DNA of 64,000 nucleotides from Thiobacillus denitrificans ATCC 25259 (GCF_000012745.1 NC_007404.1:124001-188000), one strand, 5' to 3'. Counted from the first letter of the stretch, positions 38,197 through 49,477 are shown. A program made the numbers and translations. The notes: generated by a model from the sequence alone, not told the origin.

Positions 38197-40983
38197 TCAG
38201 GCGCTGCAGGCCTCGGCGCGCAGCGCCGGGTGGGCGGCGACCGGACGGTCGAGGTAATAGCCCTGGACCAGGTCGACGCCGAACTGGCGTAGCAAGGCGA
38301 GCGTCGCGCCGTCCTCGACGTATTCGGCGACGACCGATTTGCCGAGTCCGAGCGCGACGCTGACCATCGCCTGCACGAACACCTGGTTGTCGGGGTCGTT
38401 GGGCAGGTCGCGGATGAAGATGCCGTCGATCTTGATCGTGTCGACGTCGAGATGCTTGAGGTAGGCGAACGAGGCGAAGCCGACGCCGAAATCGTCGAGG
38501 CAGACGCCGCATCCGAGCTGGCGCAGCGCTTCGATCATGCGCTGCGCGTCCTGCAGGTCAGCCACCGCCGCGGTCTCGGTGATCTCGAAGATCAGCCGGC
38601 TCGGATTGACTCCGGCCTCGCGCAGGCCGTTACCGATCGTCTGCGGCAGGCTCGGCTCGGACAGCGAGCGCCCCGACAGGTTGACCGCGATCGAGGGGAT
38701 GCAGGGGTTGGCGGCGAGCAACTGGATCGTCTCGTGGACGACCCAGCGGTCGATGTCGAGGATGCGTCCGCTCTTTTCGGCGCGCTGGATGAAGTGCACC
38801 GGCATGATGAGCTGATCGGGGCGGTGCTCGTCGGTCATCCGCACAAGCGCTTCGAGATGCGAGAGCGCGCCGTCGTCCGCGCGGTAGACGCCCTGGAAAT
38901 GGAGCTGGAAGAGTCCCTTGTCGAGCGCGTTGCTGATGCGTTCGCCCCACGACAGGCGGGTGCGCATTTCGCTGTCGGCGGCGCTGTCCGCACGGAAGAC
39001 GCGCCAGGTGTTCTTGCCCGCGTCCTTGGCCTGGTACATGGCGATGTCGGCGCGGGCGACGAGGTCGTCGGCATCGACGGCGTGCGCGGGGTAGTACGCG
39101 ATGCCCACGCTCGTGGTGACGCGCAGGCTCTGGCCCTCGAAGCGGAAGGGAATCTGCGCGATCGCGTGGACGACGCGGTCGGCCAGCGCTTCGGCTTCGT
39201 TGTCCTGCAGCGCCGGGAGCAGAATCGCGAACTCGTCGCCGCCGAGGCGCGCGAGCACTTCGTTACGCCGCACCAGCGCGCTGATCTCGCCGGCCACGCG
39301 GATCAGCAGCGCGTCGCCGGCACGATGGCCGTAGCTGTCGTTGATGGTCTTGAATTCGTCGAGGTCGAAGAACATGACCGCGCACTGCATCTTCTGGCGG
39401 TCGCTGTCGAGCATCGTGCGTGCGAGCTCCTGCTGGAAGCGATGGCGGTTGTAGAGGCCGGTCAGCGCGTCGCGCTCGGCCAGATACACCAGCCGCTCGG
39501 CGGTCTGGCGTTCGCGCGTGACGTCTTCGTAGATCCACAGGTGGCCGATGAAGCGGCCTTCGCGGTCGCGCACCGGGTAGTCGAGCTCGGTGATGACGCG
39601 GCCGTCGGTCATCTGGATCTCGTAGCTCTCAGACGATTCGTGCGTCTCGAGCACGGCGCGCAGGTGCCGCGAGAAGTGGTCGGGCTCGGCCAGCGTCGCC
39701 GCGGAGCGCGTGAGCACCTCGTGCACCGGCAGGCCGATCAGTTCGGCCGAATCGTCGATCATCCACATCCTGCCGAAGACCGGGTTGTGATAGATCACCC
39801 GCCCGTCCGGGGCGACGAACAGGATGCCGAGATTCATCGCCGAGAGCAGCGAGACGAGGCGCGCGCGCTCCTGCTCGGTTTCTTCGAGATACGTGCGTTG
39901 CAGGGTTTCGGCCGTCCGTAGTTCCTTGATCGCGAGCCGCAGATTCGCCTCGGTCGCCTTGAGGTCGTCGATGCTGTGAAGGCTCGCGCGTATGCCCTGA
40001 TATACGCCGCTCGCGTCGTGGATCGGCTGCCAGTTCACAGCCACCCAGAAATGTCCGCCGTCCTTGCGACAGATCCGCATCGCGTAGCCCTGACCCGAGG
40101 TGCCGCGCAGCGCCAGGCGCAGCTGCACCTCGGCCGCGCCGCGGTCGTCGGGATGAATGATGTCGGCCGGAAAGCGCATCTGGTCGAGGCATTCGCCGAC
40201 GCTGTAGCCGAGCATGCGCTCGACCGAGGGGTTGATCCACAACAGCTTGCCCTCGGGCGAGAGCCAAAATTCTACGTCGTGGGTGTAGTCGGCGATGGCA
40301 TGGAAGCGCGCCTCGTTTTCGCGCGCGCGATCGATGTTGAAACGCACCGATTCGGCCATGCGGTTGAAGGTGCCTATCAGCTGCCCGATCTCGTCCTCCC
40401 CCTCGCCGGTCAGCTTGACGTCGAGGTCGCCCTGCGCCATGCGCCGGCTCGCCCGGGTGAGAACCTCGAAGCGGCGGATCACGCCGCCCGTCGACAGCGC
40501 GAGCAGCACGCCGGTGACGAGCAGGGCCGCGAGCGCGATCGAGAGGCTTTCGCGCACGTAGCGGGCGCGGGCCTCGGCGATGAACGCGCCCGACAGCACG
40601 AGTGCGACCTCGCCGTAGTGCTGGCCGGCGAACGTGACCGGCTGCATCACCCGGAAATCGTCGCGGGTGCCCTCGGTCCCGCTCTGATGCACGAGGCGCT
40701 CGCTGCTGTCGCGCACGGCGACCATCTTGAGGCCGCCGTCGCGCTGCAGCGCGTCGACGATTTCGCCGACGCTCGCGTCGTCACGCTGCGCGAGCGGCGC
40801 CAGCAGCGCGCCGGCGAGCGTCTGTCCGGTCTCGCGGACGTGGCGCTCCGCCTGCTGCTGCAGCTCGTCGCGGGTGTGTTGGACGCCGTTGGCGATCAGC
40901 AAGGCCAGCATCACCGCCTCGACGGCGAGCGCGGCGAGCGTCAGTTTGTAACGCAGCGAAAGTCGTCCGAACCAGGCTTTCAT
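38197..40983 (-). CDS. Sensor with HAMP, two PAS, GGDEF and EAL domains
   Basis: 928-aa membrane c-di-GMP enzyme. TM1 about 10-30, periplasmic sensing region, TM2 about 150-168, HAMP, PAS (about 240-350), a second PAS (about 385-500), GGDEF (LARLGGDEF) and EAL (HLEALVRM). The EAL catalytic residues are visible: ITET, DDFG, IKIDG, VAEYVE, QGYYL. The loop-6 motif reads DDFGVG instead of DDFGTG. Its ATG overlaps the stop of the PhnD-like gene, so the binding protein may feed its periplasmic domain. Confidence 0.93.
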   Translation of the reverse strand: MKAWFGRLSLRYKLTLAALAVEAVMLALLIANGVQHTRDELQQQAERHVRETGQTLAGALLAPLAQRDDASVGEIVDALQRDGGLKMVAVRDSSERLVHQSGTEGTRDDFRVMQPVTFAGQHYGEVALVLSGAFIAEARARYVRESLSIALAALLVTGVLLALSTGGVIRRFEVLTRASRRMAQGDLDVKLTGEGEDEIGQLIGTFNRMAESVRFNIDRARENEARFHAIADYTHDVEFWLSPEGKLLWINPSVERMLGYSVGECLDQMRFPADIIHPDDRGAAEVQLRLALRGTSGQGYAMRICRKDGGHFWVAVNWQPIHDASGVYQGIRASLHSIDDLKATEANLRLAIKELRTAETLQRTYLEETEQERARLVSLLSAMNLGILFVAPDGRVIYHNPVFGRMWMIDDSAELIGLPVHEVLTRSAATLAEPDHFSRHLRAVLETHESSESYEIQMTDGRVITELDYPVRDREGRFIGHLWIYEDVTRERQTAERLVYLAERDALTGLYNRHRFQQELARTMLDSDRQKMQCAVMFFDLDEFKTINDSYGHRAGDALLIRVAGEISALVRRNEVLARLGGDEFAILLPALQDNEAEALADRVVHAIAQIPFRFEGQSLRVTTSVGIAYYPAHAVDADDLVARADIAMYQAKDAGKNTWRVFRADSAADSEMRTRLSWGERISNALDKGLFQLHFQGVYRADDGALSHLEALVRMTDEHRPDQLIMPVHFIQRAEKSGRILDIDRWVVHETIQLLAANPCIPSIAVNLSGRSLSEPSLPQTIGNGLREAGVNPSRLIFEITETAAVADLQDAQRMIEALRQLGCGVCLDDFGVGFASFAYLKHLDVDTIKIDGIFIRDLPNDPDNQVFVQAMVSVALGLGKSVVAEYVEDGATLALLRQFGVDLVQGYYLDRPVAAHPALRAEACSA

Positions 40984-41828
40984 CGCCGCGCCCGCAACAA
41001 CTCTCGCGCTTCCAGCGCATAAGGCTGCAGCGCCGGCAGTTCACTGCCGTCGGCGGCAATGAAACTGCCGTAGCCGCCCTGCTGCAGGAAGCGTGTGCCT
41101 TCCGCGGTCCCGGCGAAGGCGAGAATGCCGCGGCGGACCGCCTCCGCGTCGCGCGCAGGCAGGCGCGGATGGGTCAGGTACATCAGGCTCGACAAGGGCC
41201 CGGTTTCGGCGAGGATGCGCAAGCGTGCGCGGACCTCGGAGGGCAGCAGCAGATAGGGGTGCAGGCCGAGCATCGCGGCGTCGGCACGCCCGTTGAGCAC
41301 CTGCATGACGGCGTTGTAGTGGGTGCCGGCGTCACGGGTCTGATAGTCGATCTGGCGCTCGATGCCGCGCGCGGCGAGTTCGGCCTCGGCTGCCAATACG
41401 GTCACCGCGATCGCGTCGGCAGTCGCGATCGTGCGGCCGCGCATCTCCTCGGGTCGGCGATACGCCGAAGCGCGGGCCACGACGAGGAGGCCGCGCGTCG
41501 GCTCGGCATACTTCACGAGCGGCGCATAGCCGGCGTCCTGGCGGGCGAGCCAGGCCAGATGCGGGGCCGTCAGCACGATGTCGTATTCGCCGCGAGCGGT
41601 CCGCTCGACGAAGGTCTCGAAGTCGCGGGCGCTGTAGATTGCGACCGGTCGGCCGAGTTGCTTTTCCATGCTTTTGGCGAGCGGCAGGTAGGCGGTCACC
41701 GTCTGGCGCGCGGTCAGCTTGGGAAAGACACCGAAGATGAGCGGTTTCTCGGCCGCGCGGACGGCCGCCGGGCCGGCGAGCATCAGCCCGAACAGCAGCG
41801 CCAGCACGCCCGCGAAGAAGTACGCCAT
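40980..41828 (-). CDS. PhnD-like periplasmic binding protein coupled to a c-di-GMP enzyme
   Basis: 282 aa with signal peptide (1-26) and a PhnD/PBP2 domain: FGVFPKLTARQTV, YDIVLTAPHLAWLA and YNAVMQVLNGRADAAM. ABC transporter partners are missing nearby; instead its stop overlaps the GGDEF/EAL sensor start (ATGA). This suggests ligand sensing, not uptake; relatives bind phosphate, phosphite or phosphonate. The ATG at 41828 fits the signal peptide, though a TTG at 41918 with AGGA upstream is possible. Confidence 0.83.
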   Translation of the reverse strand: MAYFFAGVLALLFGLMLAGPAAVRAAEKPLIFGVFPKLTARQTVTAYLPLAKSMEKQLGRPVAIYSARDFETFVERTARGEYDIVLTAPHLAWLARQDAGYAPLVKYAEPTRGLLVVARASAYRRPEEMRGRTIATADAIAVTVLAAEAELAARGIERQIDYQTRDAGTHYNAVMQVLNGRADAAMLGLHPYLLLPSEVRARLRILAETGPLSSLMYLTHPRLPARDAEAVRRGILAFAGTAEGTRFLQQGGYGSFIAADGSELPALQPYALEARELLRARR

Positions 41829-41927
41829 CCGGGGCGCGGCGCGCGACGTGGCAGCGCAGCCAACGCGACCGGCAGGCAGGGCGGGGCGGTCTCGGTGCCG
41901 TCGGTAGAGTCGGTGCAAGGCCGTTTC

Positions 41928-43256
41928 CTAGAGTTTTTTCTGCAGGACCTTCGATCTGCGGTTGTAGTTGTAAAGCGCCTGTTTACGCTTGGGCAGGTGG
42001 TCGGGACTGCTGTCGACGAAGCCGCGTTCCTCGAACCAGTGCTCGGTGCGGGTCGTCAGCACGAAGAGCTTCCTGAAGCCGGATTTCTTGCCGGTCTTCT
42101 CGGCGGCCTCGAGCAGCATCTCGCCGAATCCGCGGCCTCGGAAGTCGGCCGCGACCGCCAGACACGCGAGCTCGGCCGCCTGCTCTTCGGGAAACGGATA
42201 GAGCGCCGCGCAGCCGGCGATGACGCCGTCGGACTCGAGCACCAGAAAGCGCTCGATCTCGATTTCGAGCAGTTCGCGCGAGCGTCGCACGAGGATGCCG
42301 TCGCGCTCGAGCGGCTCGATGATGCCGAGGATGCCGCCGACGTCGTCGATGGTCGCCGGACGCAGCGTTTCGAGCGGCGCGGGCGTGATCAGCGTGCCGA
42401 CGCCGTCGCGCGTGAAGAGCTCCGAGAGCAGTGCGCCGTCGCGGTGGCGGCTGATGAGGTGCGCGCGCTTCACGCCCTGGGTGCAGGCGGTAACCGCGCA
42501 CGGCAGGTAGTAGGTGACGTCCTCGGGCAGCGCGCGCGCTTTTGCACGGCCGGCCTTGTCGAGCACCTGGCGGGCTTCGTTGACGGTCAGCGCGTTGTGG
42601 ATCGTGCGGCCCTTGCCCGGAACGCCCTCGGTGTTCATCAGGAAGATCAGCTTGTCGGCAGCGAGTTCGACCGCCGCCTGGGTGGCGACGTCTTCGAGGC
42701 TCAGGTTGAATATCTCGCCGGTCGGTGAATAGCCGATCGGCGACAGCAGCACGATGTCGTGCTGGTCGAGGCGCCGCCGGATCGCGGCCGCGTCGATCTT
42801 GCGGACTTCGCCGGTATGCAGCAGGTCGACGCCGTCGCGCACGCCGAGCGGCTGCGCAGTGACGAAGTTGCCCGAGGCGACGCGGATGTCGGCGCCCGCC
42901 ATCGGGGTATTGGCGATGCCGAGCGACAACAGCGCCTCGATCTCGACGCGTACCGTGCCCGCCGCTTCCTTGACGCAGGCCAGCGCGGCGTCGTCGGTCA
43001 CGCGCAGGCCGCTCACGTAGCGGATGTCGGTGCCGTTTTCGGTCAGCCGCGCCTCGACCTGCGGCCGCACGCCGTGGACGAGCACGAGGCGCACGCCGAG
43101 GCTGTTGAGCAGGTTGACGTCGTGGGCCAACTGGACGAAGCCTCCCTCCGCGACCAGTTCGCCGCCGAAGGCGATGACGAAGGTCTTGCCGCGGAAGCCG
43201 TGGATATAGGGCGCGGCGGAGCGAAACCAGTGAACGAAATTCGTCGTGTCTTTCAA
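41928..43256 (-). CDS. argA: N-acetylglutamate synthase
   Basis: First enzyme of arginine synthesis: acetyl-CoA plus glutamate. 442 aa from a TTG at 43256, close to the 443 aa of the E. coli protein. An N-terminal amino-acid-kinase domain (GKTFVIAFGGELV, about 15-300) carries arginine feedback; the C-terminal GNAT domain contains VAADFRGRGFGEMLL. The frame is open upstream, but the TTG best fits the family N-terminus; no clear ribosome site is seen. Confidence 0.93.
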   Translation of the reverse strand: MKDTTNFVHWFRSAAPYIHGFRGKTFVIAFGGELVAEGGFVQLAHDVNLLNSLGVRLVLVHGVRPQVEARLTENGTDIRYVSGLRVTDDAALACVKEAAGTVRVEIEALLSLGIANTPMAGADIRVASGNFVTAQPLGVRDGVDLLHTGEVRKIDAAAIRRRLDQHDIVLLSPIGYSPTGEIFNLSLEDVATQAAVELAADKLIFLMNTEGVPGKGRTIHNALTVNEARQVLDKAGRAKARALPEDVTYYLPCAVTACTQGVKRAHLISRHRDGALLSELFTRDGVGTLITPAPLETLRPATIDDVGGILGIIEPLERDGILVRRSRELLEIEIERFLVLESDGVIAGCAALYPFPEEQAAELACLAVAADFRGRGFGEMLLEAAEKTGKKSGFRKLFVLTTRTEHWFEERGFVDSSPDHLPKRKQALYNYNRRSKVLQKKL

Positions 43257-43301
43257 GGGACTGGCCTGGCGGAGGGCTGGGTAGGGAGGAGAAGGATACC
43301 G

Positions 43302-43326
43302 AAAAATCCCGCCCCGTCGGCGGGAT
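43302..43326 (-). terminator. Rho-independent terminator of rsmE
   Basis: On the minus strand: ATCCCGCC, 5-base loop, GGCGGGAT, then a T run (43302-43306 as A on plus). It sits between rsmE and argA, so argA needs its own promoter. Confidence 0.85.
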
Positions 43327-43368
43327 CGGGCTCGCGCGCAAAAGCCCGTGACGAAGCGGAGGGCGGCT

Positions 43369-44097
43369 TCAGAAATCGCCCCAGAGCGTCTGCATCGCAG
43401 CCAGCGCCGCGAGTGCAGCGGTTTCGGTGCGCAGCACGCGCGGGCCGAGGCGGATCGGCACGGCGCCGGCCGCATGTAGCGCCGCGATTTCGTCGGCTTC
43501 GAAACCGCCTTCCGGGCCCGCGATCAGGACGTCGCGTCCGCTCGGCGCGGCGAGATCGGCGAGTCGGGCCTGCGCAAGCGGCGAGAGGAACAGCAGACGC
43601 TCGTCGGTGCCCGTGCCGAGCCACTGGGCGAGCGGCAACGGCGCCGCGATCGACGGCAGCCGGTTGCGCCCGCACTGCTCGCAGGCGCTCGCGACGACGC
43701 CCTGCCAGTGCGCGACGCGTTTCTCGGCGCGCTCACCGGCGAGCTTGACGACGCTGCGCTTGGCGGCGATCGGCTGGATCGCCGTCACGCCGAGTTCCGT
43801 CGCCTTTTGCAGCGTGTAGTCCATGCGCTCGCCGCTCGATATCCCCTGCGCCAGCGTGATTGCCAAACGCGATTCGCGTTCGATCTCGCGAAAGCCCGTG
43901 ATCGCGACCGCAACCTCGTCCCGGGTGATGCGCTCGACACTGGCCGTGTATTCGCCGCCGCGACCGTTGAACAGCGTGAGCGCGTCGCCTGCCGCGAGCC
44001 GCAGCGCGCGGGCGGCGTGACGCGCCGGGCCGGCGGGCAGGCCGAAGCGGGCGCCGAGGCTCAGCGTCTGGTCGAGGAAGAAGCGCGGGGAGGACAT
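43369..44097 (-). CDS. rsmE: 16S rRNA m3U1498 methyltransferase
   Basis: 242-aa SPOUT enzyme. The N-terminal PUA-like part carries RHAARALRLAAGD; the knotted SAM site has LIAGPEGGF and LGPRVLRTETAALAAL at the C-terminus. QKATELGV and EQCGR are typical. It diverges from the redoxin gene with only 44 bases between. Confidence 0.95.
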   Translation of the reverse strand: MSSPRFFLDQTLSLGARFGLPAGPARHAARALRLAAGDALTLFNGRGGEYTASVERITRDEVAVAITGFREIERESRLAITLAQGISSGERMDYTLQKATELGVTAIQPIAAKRSVVKLAGERAEKRVAHWQGVVASACEQCGRNRLPSIAAPLPLAQWLGTGTDERLLFLSPLAQARLADLAAPSGRDVLIAGPEGGFEADEIAALHAAGAVPIRLGPRVLRTETAALAALAAMQTLWGDF

Positions 44098-44141
44098 CTT
44101 GCTATTATGCCGGGGTTGTCCCGTAACTCTGTGGAGCGCTC

Positions 44142-44702
44142 ATGGTTTCCCTCACTACGCCGGTATGCGATTTCGGCTGGAAAGCCCCGGATTTCAGCCT
44201 GCCCGGCGTCGACGGCATGGCGTGGACGCCGCTCGACGCGATGGGACCGAAGGGGCTGCTGGTCATGTTCATCTGCAACCACTGCCCCTACGTCAAGGCG
44301 ATCCGCCCGCGGCTCGTGCGCGATCTCGCCGAACTCAAGCGCGACCACGGTATTCATGCGATCGCGATCATGTCGAACGACCCGGCCGAATATCCCGAGG
44401 ATTCGTTCGAGAACATGAAGCAGGTCGCGCGCGACTTCGATTTCCCGTTTCCTTACGTCATCGACGAGACGCAGCAGGTGGCGAAGGCTTACGGTGCCGT
44501 GTGCACGCCCGACTTCTTCGGGTTCAACCGCAGCTTCGAGCTGCAGTACCGCGGTCGCTTCGACGCGTCGCGCAAGGAGACGGCGCCCGAAGACGCGCGC
44601 CGCGACCTGTTTGAGGCGATGAAGGAGGTCGCGGCCACCCAGCGCGGGCCGGCCGAACAGATTCCGAGCATGGGCTGCTCGATCAAATGGAAGGAGGCCT
44701 GA
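44142..44702 (+). CDS. Redoxin/thioredoxin-fold protein
   Basis: 186-aa thioredoxin-fold protein without a signal peptide. Redox site CNHCPYV (about 46-52), with GKAP-like GWKAPDFSLPGVDG at the N-terminus, as in AhpC/TSA-related proteins. A Cys in YGAVCTPDFF (about 125) may be resolving. One base separates its stop from the methyltransferase start. The client is unknown. Confidence 0.85.
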   Translation: MVSLTTPVCDFGWKAPDFSLPGVDGMAWTPLDAMGPKGLLVMFICNHCPYVKAIRPRLVRDLAELKRDHGIHAIAIMSNDPAEYPEDSFENMKQVARDFDFPFPYVIDETQQVAKAYGAVCTPDFFGFNRSFELQYRGRFDASRKETAPEDARRDLFEAMKEVAATQRGPAEQIPSMGCSIKWKEA

Positions 44703-44703
44703 C

Positions 44704-45318
44704 ATGGTCGTCAGTCGGGGGCACTGGGAGGGGGTCTACCGCGACAAGGCGGCGGACCAGGTGAGCTGGTTCCAGCCGAGCGCCACGTCGTCTTACCGGC
44801 TGGTCACCGAAGGTGCCAAGCCCGACGCGCGCATCATCGATGTCGGGGCCGGGGCCTCGGTGCTCGTCGACGAGCTGCTCGACGCGGGCTATCGCAATCT
44901 GACCGTGCTCGACCTCGCGGAGGCCGCGCTCGACGTCAGCCGCGCGCGGCTCGGCCCGCGCGGCGACGCCGTCGAGTGGATCGCGGCCGACATCACCGAG
45001 GCTGCGCTGCCGCAGGCGTATTACGACGTCTGGCACGACCGCGCGGTGTTCCATTTCCTGACCGATCCCGCGGACCGCGCGCGCTACGTGGCGCAGGTGC
45101 TGAGGAGCGTCAAACCGGGCGGGCGCGTCATCGTCGCCGCCTTCGGCGCGGGAGGGCCGCTGCAATGTTCGGGGCTCGACGTCGTGCGCTACGCCCCGCA
45201 GTCGCTGCATGCCGAGTTCGGTGCACCCTTCCAGCTGCTCGGCCATGAAACGGAGATCCACCACACTCCCACGGGGCGTGACCAGGAATTCGTTTATTGC
45301 TACTGCCGGCGCGTCTGA
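44704..45318 (+). CDS. Class I SAM-dependent methyltransferase
   Basis: 204 aa with motif I IIDVGAGASVLVD, the acidic VLDLAE, and motif II DVWHDRAVFHFL. The N-terminal HWEGVYRDKAADQVSWFQP is typical of a family of thiol- or small-molecule methyltransferases. The substrate is unknown. It is coupled to the redoxin gene by position. Confidence 0.87.
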   Translation: MVVSRGHWEGVYRDKAADQVSWFQPSATSSYRLVTEGAKPDARIIDVGAGASVLVDELLDAGYRNLTVLDLAEAALDVSRARLGPRGDAVEWIAADITEAALPQAYYDVWHDRAVFHFLTDPADRARYVAQVLRSVKPGGRVIVAAFGAGGPLQCSGLDVVRYAPQSLHAEFGAPFQLLGHETEIHHTPTGRDQEFVYCYCRRV

Positions 45319-45320
45319 AC

Positions 45321-46103
45321 ATGCTGGAAGAGGTCAAGGCCCTGGTGCGCGAAGTCGCGCAGCGTGAGGTGACGCCGCGCTTTCTCAAGGTCGCGCACAG
45401 CCACAAAGCCGACGGCAGCCTTTTCACCGAGGCCGATGCGCTCGCGCAGGCTGCGCTCGAAGTGGGGCTGCCGCGAATCCGCGACGTGCCCGTGCTCGGC
45501 GAGGAAATGACCGAGCGCGAGCAGCAGGACGCGTGGGGCGCGGGACGCGAGGGACTGTGGTGCGTCGACCCGATCGACGGCACCTCCAACTTCGTCGCCG
45601 GCGTGCCCTACTTCGCGATCTCGGTGGCCTATCTCTACAAGGGCGAGCGCCAGCTCGGGGTCGTCTACGACCCGATCGCCGATGAGATGTTCAGCGCCGT
45701 ACGCGGCCAGGGCGCGCATCTGAACGGCACGCCGCTGCCCTTGCGCCCGCCCGTGCAGGATCTGCGCCGCGCGCTGGCCGGCGTCGAGATGAAACGCATC
45801 GACCGTGAACTGGCGGGGCGGCTCGCCTCGTGGCCGCCCTACGCGTCGCAGCGCAACTTCGGCGCGTCGACGCTCGACTGGTGTTACACGGCGGCGGGCC
45901 GCTTCGACATCTATGTCCACGGCGGGCAAAAGCTCTGGGATTACGCTGCCGGCGCGCTGATCCTCGAAGAGGCCGGCGGCCGCCTCGCCAGCCTGACCGG
46001 CAGCTTCGACATTGCGAGCGTGTGGGAGCGCTCGGTCGTCGCCTCGGTGAGTCCGGACTTGTTCGAGCAGTGGCGAGACTGGCTCAAGGCGGCGGGCGCA
46101 TAA
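45321..46103 (+). CDS. Inositol-monophosphatase-family phosphatase (HisN-like)
   Basis: 260-aa Li-sensitive phosphatase fold: GEEM (metal Glu), VDPIDGTSNF and the C-terminal WDYAAGALILEEAGG. It could be histidinol-phosphate phosphatase or inositol monophosphatase; position gives no pointer. The ATG is two bases after the methyltransferase stop. Confidence 0.85.
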   Translation: MLEEVKALVREVAQREVTPRFLKVAHSHKADGSLFTEADALAQAALEVGLPRIRDVPVLGEEMTEREQQDAWGAGREGLWCVDPIDGTSNFVAGVPYFAISVAYLYKGERQLGVVYDPIADEMFSAVRGQGAHLNGTPLPLRPPVQDLRRALAGVEMKRIDRELAGRLASWPPYASQRNFGASTLDWCYTAAGRFDIYVHGGQKLWDYAAGALILEEAGGRLASLTGSFDIASVWERSVVASVSPDLFEQWRDWLKAAGA

Positions 46104-46216
46104 GCGACCGCACAGCCGGAATAAAAAGATTTTAACCGCCGCTTATTGAATTCCCACCTTAGCTTCGGGGGTTAAGCCCTTGTCCGCGCAAGGCTTTCGC
46201 GCTGTTCGGCCTTCGC

Positions 46217-46246
46217 TTGCGAAAGCCCGGCCTCGTGACGGATAAT
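46217..46246 (+). promoter_or_regulatory. Candidate sigma-70 promoter of the tkt operon
   Basis: TTGCGA (46217-46222), 18-base spacer, GATAAT (46241-46246), about 90 bases before the tkt ATG. The 231-base gap holds no gene. LysR-type half-sites for CbbR could be present but none is clear. Confidence 0.5.
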
Positions 46247-46334
46247 CAGCGTTTTTGCATATTCTGCCCAAGCTGTCGCCGCACGGCTGTTCCGGGCGAG
46301 GGTGCGAGATTTTTTTCTTAGCGAAGGGACCGCA

Positions 46335-48320
46335 ATGCCAACCCGTACCGACCTGTCGAACGCCATCCGCGCACTCGCGATGGATGCAGTCGAAAAAGCG
46401 AAATCCGGCCACCCCGGCGCCCCGATGGGCATGGCGGAAATCGCCGAGACGCTGTGGAACCATCATATGCGTCACAACCCGGTCAACCCCAAGTGGGCCG
46501 ACCGTGACCGCTTCGTGCTGTCGAACGGTCACGGCTCGATGCTGATCTATGCGCTGTTGCACCTGACCGGTTACGACCTGTCGATGGACGACCTCAAGCA
46601 GTTCCGCCAGTTGCACTCGAAGACCCCGGGCCACCCCGAGTACGGCTATGCGCCCGGCGTCGAGACGACGACCGGCCCGCTCGGCCAGGGCATCACCAAC
46701 GCGGTCGGCATGGCGATGGCGGAAAAAGTGCTGGCGCACGAATTCAATAAGCCCGGCCACAGCATCGTCGACCACCACACCTACGTGTTCCTCGGCGACG
46801 GCTGCATGATGGAAGGCATCTCGCACGAGGCCTGCGCGCTCGCCGGCACCTGGAAGCTCAACAAGCTGATCGCGTTCTGGGACGACAACGGCATTTCGAT
46901 CGACGGCCACATCGAGCACTGGTACACCGACGACACGGCCAAGCGTTTCGAAGCCTACGGCTGGCAGGTCATCCCGAACGTCGACGGCCACGACGTCGTC
47001 GCGATCGAAGCCGCGATCCAGAAGGCCAAGGCGAGCAGCGACAAGCCCACGCTGATCTGCTGCAAGACGATCATCGGCAAGGGCTCGCCGAACAAGGCCG
47101 GTACGCACGACGTGCACGGCGCAGCGCTCGGCCACGACGAAGTCGAGGCGACCCGCAAGAACATGGGCTGGAATTCGCCGGCGTTCGAAGTGCCGGCCGA
47201 CATCTACGCCGGCTGGGACGCGAAGACCAAGGGCCAGGGGCTCGAGACGCTGTGGAACAACAAGTTCGCCGAGTACAAGAAGGCCTTCCCCGCCGAAGCC
47301 GCCGAATTCGAGCGCCGCATGAAGGGCGAACTGCCCGCCAACTGGAAGGCGCACGTCGCCGAGAAGCTGGCTGCGATCAACGCCAAGGGCGAGACCGTCG
47401 CCACGCGCAAGGCCAGCCAGATCGCGATCAACGCGCTGGCTTCCGCGCTGCCGGAGTTCCTCGGCGGTTCGGCCGACCTGACCGGCTCCAACCTGACCAA
47501 CTGGGAAGGCTGCCACCCGGTGCGCCACGGCAAGCCCGGCAACTACATCAGCTACGGCGTGCGTGAATTCGGCATGGCCGCGATCATGAACGGCATGGCG
47601 CTGCACGGCGGCCTCTTGCCCTTCGGCGGCACCTTCCTGATGTTCTCCGAATACTCGCGCAACGCCATCCGCATGGCCGCGCTGATGAAGCAGCGCGTGA
47701 TCCACGTGTTTACGCACGATTCGATCGGTCTCGGCGAAGACGGCCCGACCCACCAGCCTGTCGAGCAGACCGCGACCCTGCGCATGATCCCCAACATCGA
47801 CGTCTGGCGTCCGTGCGACACCGTCGAGACCATGGTCGGCTGGGCGCACTCGGTCGAGCGCACCGACGGCCCGACCTGCCACATCCTCTCGCGCCAGAAC
47901 CTGCCGTTCATGCAGCGCGACGACGCGACGCTCGCGAGCATCGCAAAGGGCGGCTATGTGCTGAAGGATGCGGCCGGCGCGAAGGCCGTCATCATCGCCA
48001 CCGGCTCCGAAGTCGAACTCGCGGTGAAGGCCGCTGACACGCTCGCCGCCGAAGGCATCGCGGTGCGCGTCGTCTCGATGCCGTCGACCAACACCTTCGA
48101 CCGCCAGGACGCCGCCTACCGCGAAAGCGTGCTGCCGAAGGGCCTGCCGCGCGTCGCCGTCGAAGCCGGCGTCACCGACTTCTGGCGCAAGTACGTGGGT
48201 CTCGAAGGCGCCGTGGTCGGCATCGACACCTTCGGCGAATCGGCCCCTGCGCCCGCGCTGTTCAAGCATTTCGGCATCACCGCCGAGGCCGTCGCGGCCG
48301 CGGTCAAGAGCGTGCTGTAA
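46335..48320 (+). CDS. tkt: Transketolase
   Basis: 661-aa thiamin-diphosphate enzyme moving two-carbon units between sugar phosphates in the Calvin cycle and pentose phosphate pathway. Motifs: [24 protein letters not shown] (TPP), [19 protein letters not shown] precedes the ATG. It heads the tkt-gap-pgk-pyk-fba block; the order fits CbbT in an autotroph. A palindromic element starts 5 bases after its TAA. Confidence 0.96.
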   Translation: MPTRTDLSNAIRALAMDAVEKAKSGHPGAPMGMAEIAETLWNHHMRHNPVNPKWADRDRFVLSNGHGSMLIYALLHLTGYDLSMDDLKQFRQLHSKTPGHPEYGYAPGVETTTGPLGQGITNAVGMAMAEKVLAHEFNKPGHSIVDHHTYVFLGDGCMMEGISHEACALAGTWKLNKLIAFWDDNGISIDGHIEHWYTDDTAKRFEAYGWQVIPNVDGHDVVAIEAAIQKAKASSDKPTLICCKTIIGKGSPNKAGTHDVHGAALGHDEVEATRKNMGWNSPAFEVPADIYAGWDAKTKGQGLETLWNNKFAEYKKAFPAEAAEFERRMKGELPANWKAHVAEKLAAINAKGETVATRKASQIAINALASALPEFLGGSADLTGSNLTNWEGCHPVRHGKPGNYISYGVREFGMAAIMNGMALHGGLLPFGGTFLMFSEYSRNAIRMAALMKQRVIHVFTHDSIGLGEDGPTHQPVEQTATLRMIPNIDVWRPCDTVETMVGWAHSVERTDGPTCHILSRQNLPFMQRDDATLASIAKGGYVLKDAAGAKAVIIATGSEVELAVKAADTLAAEGIAVRVVSMPSTNTFDRQDAAYRESVLPKGLPRVAVEAGVTDFWRKYVGLEGAVVGIDTFGESAPAPALFKHFGITAEAVAAAVKSVL

Positions 48321-48325
48321 CTACG

Positions 48326-48441
48326 AGGGGTCAGGATTCAGGGATCAGGATTCAGGGGATGAGCGGGCTGCGCCCGCGTCAGAGACGACGCGGCCTTCGG
48401 CCGCTCACTCCCTGACCCCTGAATCCCGGCCCCTGACCCCT
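48326..48441. repeat. Palindromic interspersed element, copy 1 (after tkt)
   Basis: 116 bases with inverted ends AGGGGTCAGG and CCTGACCCCT. Between the arms are two GC hairpins (GCGGGC/GCCCGC and GCGGCC/GGCCGC). The ends contain repeated GGATTCAGGG units. The same layout occurs at 49477 and 63293. No coding capacity. Confidence 0.9.
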
Positions 48442-48475
48442 AGATAAGATTTTCAACCTGACTGGGAGACTGTAA

Positions 48476-49476
<1,001 letters not shown>

Positions 49477-49477
<1 letters not shown>

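Noticed and set aside
46143-48269. 708-codon minus-strand frame over tkt
   Set aside because: Opposes a fully conserved transketolase; no motifs.
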